A stretch of DNA of 10,217 bases, taken from NCBI GenBank assembly GCA_021797265.1, contig JAJZZZ010000050.1, positions 1 to 10,217 on the forward strand, given 5' to 3'. A program made the position numbers and the translations under genes. The notes beneath the pieces are model-generated. The model did no database searches. It saw nothing but the letters and a program-made list of their open reading frames with translations, and had not been told where the DNA came from. Shown piece by piece: positions 1 to 6,917 of this stretch. Source of the DNA: Thermoplasmata archaeon (GTDB lineage: Archaea > Thermoplasmatota > Thermoplasmata > Thermoplasmatales > Thermoplasmataceae). Each line of letters opens with the position of its first letter. The first letter of the stretch is position 1.

Positions 1-277
1 CAACAGTAAAATTGAAGGGTTCCGATACCTCCTGGCTCACAACTGAAATCCTTCTGGATATCTCCCTGGGCCCCATTCCAGTGAGGCTTTTGCCTCCAAT
101 GACAACATCCCCAGACGTGATCCGGTGAAAACCATAGAGAGCCCTGAGCAGTGTTGATTTTCCAGAGCCGTTTCTGCCTCCTATTCCTGTGATTGTTCCC
201 TCTTCTGCTCTGAAAGACACATCATGCAGTGAGAATTTCCCTCTGTTGAAAACAAGGTCCCTGGCTTCAAGATACAT
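1..277 (-). CDS. btuD: Corrinoid (vitamin B12) ABC transporter ATP-binding protein, N-terminal part
   Basis: Cytoplasmic ATPase that would power the BtuC permease. The gene is cut by the left window edge, leaving about 92 N-terminal codons of a protein usually near 250 residues. The visible part reads MYLEARDLVFNRGKFSLHDV at the start, then the Walker A motif GRNGSGKST at about residues 34-42, and the Q-loop region ending in VSQE near residue 82. The ABC signature and Walker B would lie outside the window. The ATG at 275-277 is supported by the start of the ABC fold just after it and by an 11-nt overlap with the end of btuC (ATGTATCTTGA), typical of translational coupling. Assignment to B12 rather than iron-siderophore transport rests on the nearby cobalamin genes; the ATPase alone cannot distinguish them. 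Confidence 0.9.
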   Translation of the reverse strand, partial: MYLEARDLVFNRGKFSLHDVSFRAEEGTITGIGGRNGSGKSTLLRALYGFHRITSGDVVIGGKSLTGMGPREISRRISVVSQEVSEPFNFTV

Positions 278-1343
278 AATTTCCCCTGGATATGCGGTTC
301 AGAAGATACATGAAGAACGGCACACCAATGATCCCTGTCACTATACCCACTGGAATTACCTCGCCATGGACAGCGGTACGCGCAAGATCATTGGAGACAA
401 GCAGGAATACAGCTCCGAGAATCGCTGAAGCAGGAACTACTTTCCTGTTGCTCCCCCCATATATTATCCTTGACACATGGGGTATTATGAGCCCCACGAA
501 TCCTATAAGTCCACTTATGGAAACCGCTGCTGATACCCCTATTGTGGTAACAACCAGGGCAAGCAGTTTTGTTCTTTCCACAGACACACCTATGGACTGG
601 GCATGGGCCTCGCCCATCTGCAGGGCATCCAGTTCTTTGGACATGAATGTCAGGACAATTCCTGAAGCGGCAACAATCAATGCAACGATGGTGATTTCTC
701 CCCAGGTGATTCCGCTAAGTGATCCAAGCAGCCAGGCGAAAGCCTCGTTCTGGAGTTTCCTGCTGGTGAATAGCATGAGCCCCACAATGGCAGATATGAA
801 CAGCGAGATTGCAATACCTGAAAGCAGCAGATATATTGGGGGGACCTTTCCCGACCTGAATGATACCATATAGACAACAATCACCACAGCCAGAGATGAT
901 ATGAATGCCAGAAACTGTACACTGTATGCCCCGAAAAGATCCGTGTTTGTGGCAAGGGCTATGATTGCGCCAAGCGTGGCACCGCTTGATATCCCGATAA
1001 TGTAGGGTTCAGTTATGGGGTTCTTGAATACGCTCTGAACTGAAGCTCCGCCCATGCCAAGTGCAGCACCTACGAATACAGCCCCCAGAATTTCCGGCTC
1101 CCTGATGAGGACAATTATGTTGTACTGTATTACAGTGAATCCGGAATCGAAATATGATCCTGCAAACGGAATCTGGCTCAGATATATCCTGGATATGACA
1201 ACTGGAGAAATTGTCACTGCACCGATGTAGGATGAGAAAATAATGGCGGCTGCCAGCAGAAATATTGATAGCACTGCCTTGACAAGCAGTGCAGGCATCT
1301 TATCGAACCGTATAAGTTCCCATATCCTGTTATGCAGTTCCAT
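267..1343 (-). CDS. btuC: Corrinoid ABC transporter permease, FecCD/BtuC family
   Basis: Integral membrane permease of a type II (BtuCD-like) importer, 358 residues, a usual length, with about ten hydrophobic segments. FecCD-family landmarks are present: REPEILGAVFVGAALGMGG (about 81-99), the following NPITEPYIIGISSGATLGA stretch (about 108-126), GEAHAQSIGVSVERTK, which aligns with the segment contacting the ATPase, and the C-terminal GLIGFVGLIIPHVSR and PVGIVTGIIGVPFFMYLL motifs. The ATG overlaps the last 14 nt of btuF and the stop overlaps btuD by 11 nt, so F-C-D form one operon. FecCD permeases also serve ferric siderophores and heme; cobalamin or cobinamide is preferred because cobY, cobS, cobD, cbiB and cobT all lie within 9 kb. 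Confidence 0.93.
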   Translation of the reverse strand: MELHNRIWELIRFDKMPALLVKAVLSIFLLAAAIIFSSYIGAVTISPVVISRIYLSQIPFAGSYFDSGFTVIQYNIIVLIREPEILGAVFVGAALGMGGASVQSVFKNPITEPYIIGISSGATLGAIIALATNTDLFGAYSVQFLAFISSLAVVIVVYMVSFRSGKVPPIYLLLSGIAISLFISAIVGLMLFTSRKLQNEAFAWLLGSLSGITWGEITIVALIVAASGIVLTFMSKELDALQMGEAHAQSIGVSVERTKLLALVVTTIGVSAAVSISGLIGFVGLIIPHVSRIIYGGSNRKVVPASAILGAVFLLVSNDLARTAVHGEVIPVGIVTGIIGVPFFMYLLNRISRGNYVS

Positions 1344-2472
1344 TTACCCCTTCCTCAGGAGAAGGCGAAAGGTGTATCCCTGTGTAGCTGCTGAATGATG
1401 TTACGTTGTTCAGGCTTATGTAGCTGGGATAGAACTTCTCACCAAGCCAGAACAGCATATATATTGTCCGGAAATCATTTTCGTTCATGAAGCTGTCATT
1501 GGCTATCCTTATGGCGTGATCATTTATAGTGCCGAGATAACCATGTACACTCTGGTTAAAACTGCTCTGGTTATAGTACTGATCAAGTATGATCCACTGG
1601 GGTGTCAGATTTTCTATCTGGGACGCTGAGAGGTCTGGATATCCATTCTCCGTTACCACATTTCTCAGGTGATCCAGATTGAACATTATGTTTATGAACG
1701 TATTGTTTCCTGCAGTATAAAGCCCCACAGATCCCGGCCCAAGATCATAAAACACGGAAGTCTCATTTCCAGGGATCTTTGACGTATCGCTGTGCAATAT
1801 TGCCAGGTTTGCATTCATCCAGGCATTGACCTTTGTGGCGTTGCTGTACGTATTGGTCAAATTGCCGAGCTCACTGTTCTGATGCTCAATCTGCGTCATG
1901 TTATTTGGATCGAATATGAAGAACGGTACATTCAGAACATTGACTATCTCGTTTATGACCTGTGGTGTGAAATAGCCTGTGGTTGACATTACGGCACCAG
2001 GCGACAGGCTGGCTATTTCCTCAACAGAGAATGATGTTTCCTCTATGTAGATAACCTTTACACCAGATGGCGGGGTCGGGTATATGGAATACTGATCCAC
2101 GCCAACAACCGTGTGATTGTATGCCCCTATGGCGTACAGCGTCGAGGTCACGGAGGGAATCAGCGACACTATCCTTTTAAGAGAGTGATTCACAACAAGT
2201 TGTCCCCCAAGGGAACTGGGAAGATATACAAAACTGTCTGAATTTGCCAGGTTCACGGTTATTTTGTTACCTGAGGAATCATTGACGTAGACAAGGGAAG
2301 CAGTGTCTAGGGAAATGGATGAGGATTTATTGGAGCTGTCGTTCCTGTAAATCACAAATCCTGAAACTCCGGCCACGATCACAACCAAAACGGCAACAAG
2401 CACAATAAGTCTCCTTCCAGCAGGGAGATTCATCAGGACACCACTCCTTGCAGCACTGCCTTTCCCGGGCAT
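1330..2472 (-). CDS. btuF: Membrane-anchored corrinoid-binding protein, BtuF-like
   Basis: Extracellular solute-binding component of the importer, 380 residues. An N-terminal hydrophobic helix (about 21-42) follows a basic stretch. There is no cysteine in the protein, so it is anchored by a helix and not a lipid. The periplasmic-binding fold begins at RIVSLIPSVTSTLYAIGA (about 100-117), the classic BtuF/TroA-like opening, and continues with VVGVDQYSIYP and later QWIILDQYYN. About 16 N-X-S/T sequons are spread over the exterior domain, as expected for a heavily glycosylated surface protein of a wall-less acidophilic archaeon. The ATG at 2472 is used here; an in-frame ATG at residue 14 (MNLPAGRRL) is a reasonable alternative. 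The gene diverges from an APC permease, with a palindrome between them. Ligand is inferred from context. Confidence 0.9.
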   Translation of the reverse strand: MPGKGSAARSGVLMNLPAGRRLIVLVAVLVVIVAGVSGFVIYRNDSSNKSSSISLDTASLVYVNDSSGNKITVNLANSDSFVYLPSSLGGQLVVNHSLKRIVSLIPSVTSTLYAIGAYNHTVVGVDQYSIYPTPPSGVKVIYIEETSFSVEEIASLSPGAVMSTTGYFTPQVINEIVNVLNVPFFIFDPNNMTQIEHQNSELGNLTNTYSNATKVNAWMNANLAILHSDTSKIPGNETSVFYDLGPGSVGLYTAGNNTFINIMFNLDHLRNVVTENGYPDLSASQIENLTPQWIILDQYYNQSSFNQSVHGYLGTINDHAIRIANDSFMNENDFRTIYMLFWLGEKFYPSYISLNNVTSFSSYTGIHLSPSPEEGVNGTA

Positions 2473-2537
2473 TTCCCGGTAAACATTTTCAGATTGTCAT
2501 TGCATCTTTTCATTTTTCAACCTCACTTCAGTATTCG

Positions 2538-2553
2538 GTGAAGTTAACTTCAC
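2538..2553. promoter_or_regulatory. Perfect 16-bp palindrome, candidate operator in the btuF/permease divergent spacer
   Basis: GTGAAGTTAACTTCAC is a perfect 16-bp inverted repeat. A further copy of the half-site, CACTTCA, lies at 2524-2530. The palindrome touches a TATA-like box at 2554-2563 (TATTTTAAAG; its complement CTTTAAAATA also fits a minus-strand TATA box). For plus-strand transcription the palindrome would sit in the BRE region just upstream of TATA; for minus-strand transcription it would lie between TATA and the start. Either position suits a repressor dimer. No loop separates the arms, so a DNA operator is more likely than an RNA hairpin. The regulator is unknown. Confidence 0.5.
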
Positions 2554-2563
2554 TATTTTAAAG
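2554..2563. promoter_or_regulatory. TATA-like box in the btuF/permease spacer
   Basis: TATTTTAAAG resembles an archaeal TATA box and is near-symmetric, so it could serve either direction. It lies 46 nt before the chosen permease ATG (2609) and about 82 nt before the btuF ATG. A second A/T-rich segment (ATTCATAAG, about 2577-2585) is better spaced for a leaderless permease transcript. No transcript start is visible from sequence, so this remains a candidate. Confidence 0.35.
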
Positions 2564-2608
2564 TTCGCTTGGAAACATTCATAAGAAAACAATCATACCT
2601 TGCATGAC

Positions 2609-3967
2609 ATGCGCAGAATGGTCAGCAACGAAACTGTGAGCCCTTACCAGACCTTCTTTCAGGGTCTTTCCTCCTCGGGACCGATGCTAAACATCTTTGG
2701 GCTGTTTCCCGTCATTGTGGCCATGGCCCTTGGGTCTTCATTCATAGTTGTTGTGATTTCCATCATTCTGGGGTCTCTTTCAGTTTATACCGGCTATACC
2801 TTCAGCAAGCACATAAGATCCAACGGCGGGTACTACAGCTACGTTGCAAAATTCATGGGGAAGGACCTGGGCATGTTCACTGCTTCAGTCTACTTTTTCT
2901 ACAGTATTCTTGCAATTCCATCGGTGGTCCTGTTCCTGGTTTACTTCACAGGTTACGTGTTTCCTGAAAGCCTTGGAGCTGGCATTTATGGGGAAATATT
3001 TCTCACTCTGGTCTTTGTGTCAGCCATTATTGCAGTATTCATGAGTGGTTTCAGGCAGACCATGAAATTCATAATGATCCTGTCAGGGCTGGAAATATTG
3101 GCTGTTATGGTATTCTCCATATATGTGGGTCTATTCTTCACCTCATCATCCGTTACGTACGCTCCCGCTTCCAATGTTATTGGGGCCCTTCCCTTCGGTA
3201 TTCTTGCCTTTGCGGGCATTGGATCGTCTATATTCCTTTCTGAAAATTCCATGTCCTGGAGAAGGACAGTCAACAGATCAATTCTATACTCATTCCTGAC
3301 ACTGGCTTTCTTGATGGCCGTTCCGGCTGCAGTGATATCATACAGAATGGGAAGAGTATTGGAAATCGGATATGCCGCTGATCCACTGAGCCTGTTTGGA
3401 AGCTTTGGCAAAGCAGGCCAAATACTGGGCATTATCATGATGATCATTGCAATGACCAGTGCATTCAACCTTGCACTGGGATACCTCAATGCATTCCGTC
3501 ATGCTGTTTCCAGGATGGTATCCGATGGCGTTATGGCCGATCCCGGATCAATTTTCAGCAGGAATCTCTGGATAACCATCCTGGCAATCACGCTTCCACT
3601 GGTAATATTCCTGGAGCTCAGTGTGGGCAGTTATACCGGCTTCGTGATCGTAACAGGCATTGTAGGCCTGGCATTCCTGTTTGTACATGCTGTTACAAAT
3701 TCGGCCCTGATCAGGTTCTTCGGTGGCACACACAACTACTGGCATGCTTTAATACCAGTCATCTCAACATTGACCTTTGTTTTCATAATTGTCCAGGAAA
3801 CAATATCGGGTGGGATAGTCAGGTATTCGGCATATGCTGTTATTTTCATTGTTAGCTTCTCCGTGATTGCAGTTGCGGTGAAGAAGTATTTTCTGGTGTC
3901 ATCGTACAGAATGATGGAATTTTCGGATAATTCTATGGAATCCAACGATAAATCCTGGGATTCTTGA
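2609..3967 (+). CDS. APC-superfamily amino acid permease
   Basis: Integral membrane transporter of about 452 residues with roughly twelve hydrophobic segments. The APC-type features are an N-terminal GLFPVIVAMALGSSF helix, then RSNGGYYSYVAKFMGKDLG (the conserved glycine-rich G-G-Y-x-x-Y region before TM3) and, in the middle, FGILAFAGIGSSIFLSEN, which resembles the substrate-contacting TM6 region. Substrate cannot be read from sequence; an amino acid or amine is likely. The reading frame is open from a TTG at 2600; ATGs at 2609 and 2618 are more likely starts, and no Shine-Dalgarno sequence decides between them. The gene is divergent from btuF and shares its candidate operator. Its last 35 bp overlap the end of convergent cobY. 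Supply of threonine for the aminopropanol arm of B12 would fit the neighbourhood but is only a guess. Confidence 0.85.
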   Translation: MRRMVSNETVSPYQTFFQGLSSSGPMLNIFGLFPVIVAMALGSSFIVVVISIILGSLSVYTGYTFSKHIRSNGGYYSYVAKFMGKDLGMFTASVYFFYSILAIPSVVLFLVYFTGYVFPESLGAGIYGEIFLTLVFVSAIIAVFMSGFRQTMKFIMILSGLEILAVMVFSIYVGLFFTSSSVTYAPASNVIGALPFGILAFAGIGSSIFLSENSMSWRRTVNRSILYSFLTLAFLMAVPAAVISYRMGRVLEIGYAADPLSLFGSFGKAGQILGIIMMIIAMTSAFNLALGYLNAFRHAVSRMVSDGVMADPGSIFSRNLWITILAITLPLVIFLELSVGSYTGFVIVTGIVGLAFLFVHAVTNSALIRFFGGTHNYWHALIPVISTLTFVFIIVQETISGGIVRYSAYAVIFIVSFSVIAVAVKKYFLVSSYRMMEFSDNSMESNDKSWDS

Positions 3968-4484
3968 GGTCAGAGGGCGTATTGATGTTCACACAGAAAT
4001 CCACTGGTATTTCAATGGAGGAATAAGATTCCTGACCTTTCCCGGGGGGAGATCTGAAAATGCTGATTCCAACATACTGTCCCTGATGGAGAAATGTAAT
4101 TACTTCATTATCCATGGAAAGGGCATAAAGTATGGCTTCAGTAAGGACTTCGGCGTTGTGAATATATACATCAGCTGGAAGGACAAGCACAGGATACCTT
4201 ACCACAGTGCTGAGGCATTCTGCAAGATCTTTTGGATATCCATTTCCGGATGATATGTATTTTTTTATGCTGTTGAGATCACAATAGCTACAGGTTTTGG
4301 GGGTGTTGCCGCTGCAGCACACCATGAGATCAGCTGCCAGTGTCAATCCGAAGTTAACGATTCTCTGGATCAGCGGTATTTCATCCACCCTGATGAGTGC
4401 CTTTTCCGGGTTGCCCATTCTGGTTCCGAGTCCCCCTGCCATTATGACGGCGCTGCCCAAAAGGGGATCAGGTGGCATGTTCAT
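3933..4484 (-). CDS. cobY: GTP:adenosylcobinamide-phosphate guanylyltransferase (archaeal CobY)
   Basis: Cytoplasmic nucleotidyltransferase that converts adenosylcobinamide phosphate plus GTP to adenosylcobinamide-GDP; it replaces the bifunctional bacterial CobU. The 183-residue length is normal. The N-terminal nucleotide-binding signature MAGGLGTRMG is at 15-24, followed by EKALIRVDEIPLI with the conserved lysine at 28. SGNTPKT (58-64), SGNGYPKDLAECL (about 79-91), LPADV with a probable metal-binding Asp105, and the C-terminal CVNINTPSDL match the CobY pattern, which separates it from the related MobA enzymes. Cysteines occur in CC (56-57) and C-x-x-C (65-68). A second ATG at codon 3 is an alternative start. 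An A/T-rich segment about 25 nt upstream fits a leaderless transcript. The 3' end overlaps the APC permease by 35 bp. Confidence 0.92.
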   Translation of the reverse strand: MNMPPDPLLGSAVIMAGGLGTRMGNPEKALIRVDEIPLIQRIVNFGLTLAADLMVCCSGNTPKTCSYCDLNSIKKYISSGNGYPKDLAECLSTVVRYPVLVLPADVYIHNAEVLTEAILYALSMDNEVITFLHQGQYVGISIFRSPPGKGQESYSSIEIPVDFCVNINTPSDLKNPRIYRWIP

Positions 4485-4494
4485 GTTAATTCAG

Positions 4495-4521
4495 CATAAT
4501 GCTTATCTATTTCTTTTTAAT
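4495..4521. promoter_or_regulatory. Shared A/T-rich promoter region of cobY and the TPP riboswitch transcript
   Basis: The short gap between divergent cobY and the riboswitch holds one A/T-rich block (TAATGCTTATCTATTTC then TTTTTAAT). On the plus strand TTATCTAT (4503-4510) is spaced to start transcription near 4533, just before riboswitch helix P1. On the minus strand AAATAGATAAG is about 25 nt from the cobY ATG. Both assignments rest on spacing and composition only. Confidence 0.4.
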
Positions 4522-4536
4522 GGGGAAAGCAGTCAG

Positions 4537-4615
4537 TTCCGGGGAGCTTTAAAAAGCTGAGAGGACCGTTCGGTCGACCCTTAGAACCTGATCCAGGTAA
4601 TGCTGGCGGAGGGAA
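4537..4615 (+). promoter_or_regulatory. TPP riboswitch (THI element)
   Basis: The conserved thiamine pyrophosphate aptamer core is readable directly: CTGAGA at 4557-4562, ACCCTT at 4577-4582, GAACCTGATC then CCAGGTAATGCTGGCG, and the closing AGGGAA at 4610-4615. Helices fit the family: P1 TTCC (4537-4540) with GGAA (4612-4615); P2 GGGG (4541-4544) with CCC (4578-4580); a short P3 from AGCTTT and AAAGCT; P4 CCT (4587-4589) with AGG (4610-4612); P5 CCAG with CTGG. An extra hairpin, GACCG and CGGTC (4564-4575), sits between CTGAGA and ACCC. The 3' strand contains GGAGG (4608-4612), a Shine-Dalgarno sequence placed 7 nt before the ATG at 4620, so ligand binding should hide it and block translation. 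TPP riboswitches are known in Thermoplasma ahead of transporter genes. Confidence 0.95.
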
Positions 4616-4619
4616 AGAA

Positions 4620-4691
4620 ATGAGATTCGATATTCGATTCGGAAGTACTGGAAAGCCACTGGGATATTTTTATGCCGTAGGGGTGTTCTGA
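4620..4691 (+). CDS. Short leader ORF (23 codons) between the TPP riboswitch and the MFS gene
   Basis: An ATG lies 7 nt after the riboswitch GGAGG and opens a 23-codon frame, MRFDIRFGSTGKPLGYFYAV followed by GVF and TGA. The stop (4689-4691) shares its A with the ATG of the transporter (TGATG), the usual geometry for translational coupling. The peptide is not recognised. It probably acts by being translated: ribosomes admitted by the ligand-free riboswitch would terminate on the transporter start, near a weak GGGGTG at 4680-4685. The alternative is that it is a chance frame and the transporter is initiated independently. The good Shine-Dalgarno spacing and exact stop/start overlap argue against chance. 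Confidence 0.5.
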   Translation: MRFDIRFGSTGKPLGYFYAVGVF

Positions 4692-5971
4692 TGGCAATTA
4701 ACCGAGGCCACAGATCCCTTATCCTTTCAACCACGGCAAGCTTCTTCATGTGGGGCATCATAGGAACAATTGCTCCACTTTCACTGTCGTTTCCATTCCT
4801 TGTGTCTGTGCCCAGATTTGTCAGCACAGAAATACTGATAGTGGGTCCCATATTCATAATGCTTGGAAATGTCCTGATGGGCATCGTTGCTGACCATATT
4901 GGCAGGAAAAAGGTTTTCATCGTGACAATGATCAGTTACGGCCTGGGCGTAATACTCATCACCATTGCCTTCAGTGTTCCTCTGTTGATTCTTGGCCTGG
5001 TGTTATCTGAGTTTGGAGTTGGTGGGGAAGAACCAACGGGCCTTGCCTTAATTGCTGAAGATTTCCCTTCTGAAACAAGGTCAAAGTTCCTCACAATGGT
5101 TGCAAATTTCGACAACATAGGCAGTGCATTCATCTCAGGCATATTCATTGTGGAATCCACTCTGGCAATATACCTTCATCCCTACCTGACCACCCTTTTC
5201 GGTTCTCTATCCTATGAAGGGGATCTGACATTCAGGTTCATCCTGCTGGTCTCTGCAGCGGCCCTCATAATAATCATGGTGTATTCAAGAATCACAATGC
5301 CGGAATCATACAGGTGGCTGCAGTCCAGGGGGAGGAACAAGGAAGCTGAGCATGAAAAGTCCATTCTTGGCATCAAGGATTCGGAAGCCAGCGTACCAAT
5401 GGTTCCATTCAGGATTACGCTGCCAATCCTAATGACCATGGGAATATCGCAATACCTCACATTCGGGCTTATGGCATACATAGTTGGGCCCTATGAGTTC
5501 CCGTCGGAAACTCCAACCCTTACATTTGTTGCAATGGTTGGGGCCTCTGCAGCAGGCTTCCTGGCAATGTACCTCATAAACAGGGAGCGCAGGATTTACA
5601 CACTTGCGTCCTTCCTGGGAGGGACAATCACAATTGCCATGATCCTTGGCCTTGCATCACATCTTGCTTCAATGACTGTGTTTCTCCCGCTGCTGTTTCT
5701 CAACATGATGTTCAGCGAGTTTGCGTGGGCATCACGTACAACACTGGAACCAGAACTTGTCCCGACCAGGATGAGGTCAAGTGCAATCGGCATCATACGG
5801 CTCGCTCCCATGATTGGATATACTGTTTCCGTTTATCTAACGGCATCTCTGAATCTCTCACAGTTCCTGTACTATAATCTGGGACTATGGCTCCTGGGTC
5901 TGGGATCTGCAGTAGCCTGGTTCCTGCTTGGATACGAGACAAGAAATGTAAACATAGACTATGGGGCATGA
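4691..5971 (+). CDS. MFS transporter under TPP riboswitch control, probable thiamine or thiamine-precursor importer
   Basis: Integral membrane carrier of 426 residues with about twelve hydrophobic segments. The major-facilitator loop motif GIVADHIGRKK is at about 64-74. GGEEPTGLALIAEDFPSETR (about 111-130) and MPESYRWL (about 203-210) resemble the sugar/organic-cation branch of MFS. The substrate is inferred from the TPP riboswitch directly upstream: genes controlled this way encode thiamine synthesis or uptake, and MFS proteins under THI elements in Thermoplasma have been proposed as thiamine transporters (ThiT1-type). Thiamine, HMP or another precursor cannot be told apart here. The ATG at 4691 overlaps the stop of the leader ORF. 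The stop lies 2 nt from the end of convergent cobS. Confidence 0.85.
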   Translation: MAINRGHRSLILSTTASFFMWGIIGTIAPLSLSFPFLVSVPRFVSTEILIVGPIFIMLGNVLMGIVADHIGRKKVFIVTMISYGLGVILITIAFSVPLLILGLVLSEFGVGGEEPTGLALIAEDFPSETRSKFLTMVANFDNIGSAFISGIFIVESTLAIYLHPYLTTLFGSLSYEGDLTFRFILLVSAAALIIIMVYSRITMPESYRWLQSRGRNKEAEHEKSILGIKDSEASVPMVPFRITLPILMTMGISQYLTFGLMAYIVGPYEFPSETPTLTFVAMVGASAAGFLAMYLINRERRIYTLASFLGGTITIAMILGLASHLASMTVFLPLLFLNMMFSEFAWASRTTLEPELVPTRMRSSAIGIIRLAPMIGYTVSVYLTASLNLSQFLYYNLGLWLLGLGSAVAWFLLGYETRNVNIDYGA

Positions 5972-5973
5972 GG

Positions 5974-6744
5974 TCAGGCAAGAGCAACAAGATGAAAAAT
6001 GACATATGGTAACATGGCGGAGATCACCAGGAAGAGGACTCTGGCGATCTCTCCGGAAAAACCCAGAATGTCGCCATTTACACCGCCAAATGATCGGTCT
6101 AGGTTGCCGATAATTAACACGTATATGACAAGAGCCACGGCGGATCCAATCAGGAATATCCACGAGGCTAACAGGGAAATAATCACAAGAATCAGAATAT
6201 TAACATAGATGGCCTGGTTTTGCGATGCCATAATTTTCTGGAAATTAACAAACAGCCCGTCCTGGAACAGTGGCTTTCCAATCCTGAGGCCAAGCATATA
6301 ACTTGTCTTGGAAAGTACCTCTGAAATTATTATCACCGCAGCACCAATGTTCCGGTTGAAGGTCGTCAGGACTGCGAATAAAAGAAGATATATGATAAGA
6401 GCTGACCCGAATCCACCAGCTCCAAGGTAATGATCCTTAAGTATCTCCTTTCTGCGCTCTCTGCTTCCCCTGACCATCAATGCATCTCCGGTATCAAGTA
6501 CACCATCAAGGTGGTTGAATCCGGAAATTACAAGTATTGCTGCAACCGCTCCGGCTGATGCAAGCATAGGGCCATTTGTGGTGAAAAGTATGAAGTATAC
6601 AGCAGATGCCACAGCACCGTTAATAAGAGCAGGAACGAAGAACCATAGTGCCATGCTTTCATCAAAGCTCTGGCATCTGGCGGGAATGATGCTGAAGAAA
6701 GACATGGCGCATAGAATGCCGGATGAGGCATCTCCCTTACTCAC
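5974..6744 (-). CDS. cobS: Adenosylcobinamide-GDP ribazoletransferase (cobalamin synthase)
   Basis: Membrane enzyme that joins adenosylcobinamide-GDP to alpha-ribazole (or its phosphate), completing the nucleotide loop. Its length of 256 residues is typical. It begins with the family's characteristic short lead into SFFSIIPAR (about 15-23). The Asp-rich metal site GFNHLDGVLDTGDAL is at about 75-89, followed by RGSRERRKEILKDHYLGAGG. RSFGGVNGDILGFSGE (217-232) matches the conserved C-terminal GG-x-x-GD motif. Several hydrophobic helices lie between. The start is GTG at 6744, with an AAATATTT box at 6769-6776 spaced for a leaderless transcript; an internal ATG at codon 14 would leave almost nothing before the SFFSIIPAR motif and is less likely. 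Confidence 0.92.
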   Translation of the reverse strand: MSKGDASSGILCAMSFFSIIPARCQSFDESMALWFFVPALINGAVASAVYFILFTTNGPMLASAGAVAAILVISGFNHLDGVLDTGDALMVRGSRERRKEILKDHYLGAGGFGSALIIYLLLFAVLTTFNRNIGAAVIIISEVLSKTSYMLGLRIGKPLFQDGLFVNFQKIMASQNQAIYVNILILVIISLLASWIFLIGSAVALVIYVLIIGNLDRSFGGVNGDILGFSGEIARVLFLVISAMLPYVIFHLVALA

Positions 6745-6768
6745 AATTATGTATCAGCTTCTGAATCT

Positions 6769-6776
6769 AAATATTT
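6769..6776 (-). promoter_or_regulatory. Candidate TATA box of cobS
   Basis: AAATATTT is centred about 28 nt upstream of the cobS GTG on the minus strand, the spacing expected when transcription starts at the first codon. The sequence is symmetric, so strand is assigned from its position alone. It supports the GTG start, as no Shine-Dalgarno sequence is visible. Confidence 0.4.
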
Positions 6777-6917
6777 GTCATGATGCCTTCTGGAAACAAG
6801 ATGTGTGGAAGATGTGTGACTTTATTCTGGCATCTATGGGTCTGGGAAACGATTGGGAGTTTGCAGGGCTATTGTCTTTCTCATACCACAGGGCAGTTGC
6901 AAAGGCTTGTTTCAGGG

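Noticed and set aside
2986..3489. 167-codon minus-strand ORF inside the APC permease.
   Set aside because: It is antisense to a clear membrane transporter; its composition is that of a codon-shadow frame and it has no recognisable domain.
4662..4675. T-rich stretch (TATTTTTAT) downstream of the TPP riboswitch as an archaeal terminator for transcriptional control.
   Set aside because: The T run is only five long, without a competing hairpin, and it lies within the leader ORF; sequestering of the Shine-Dalgarno explains the layout better. Premature transcript ends near 4672 in RNA-seq would reopen this.
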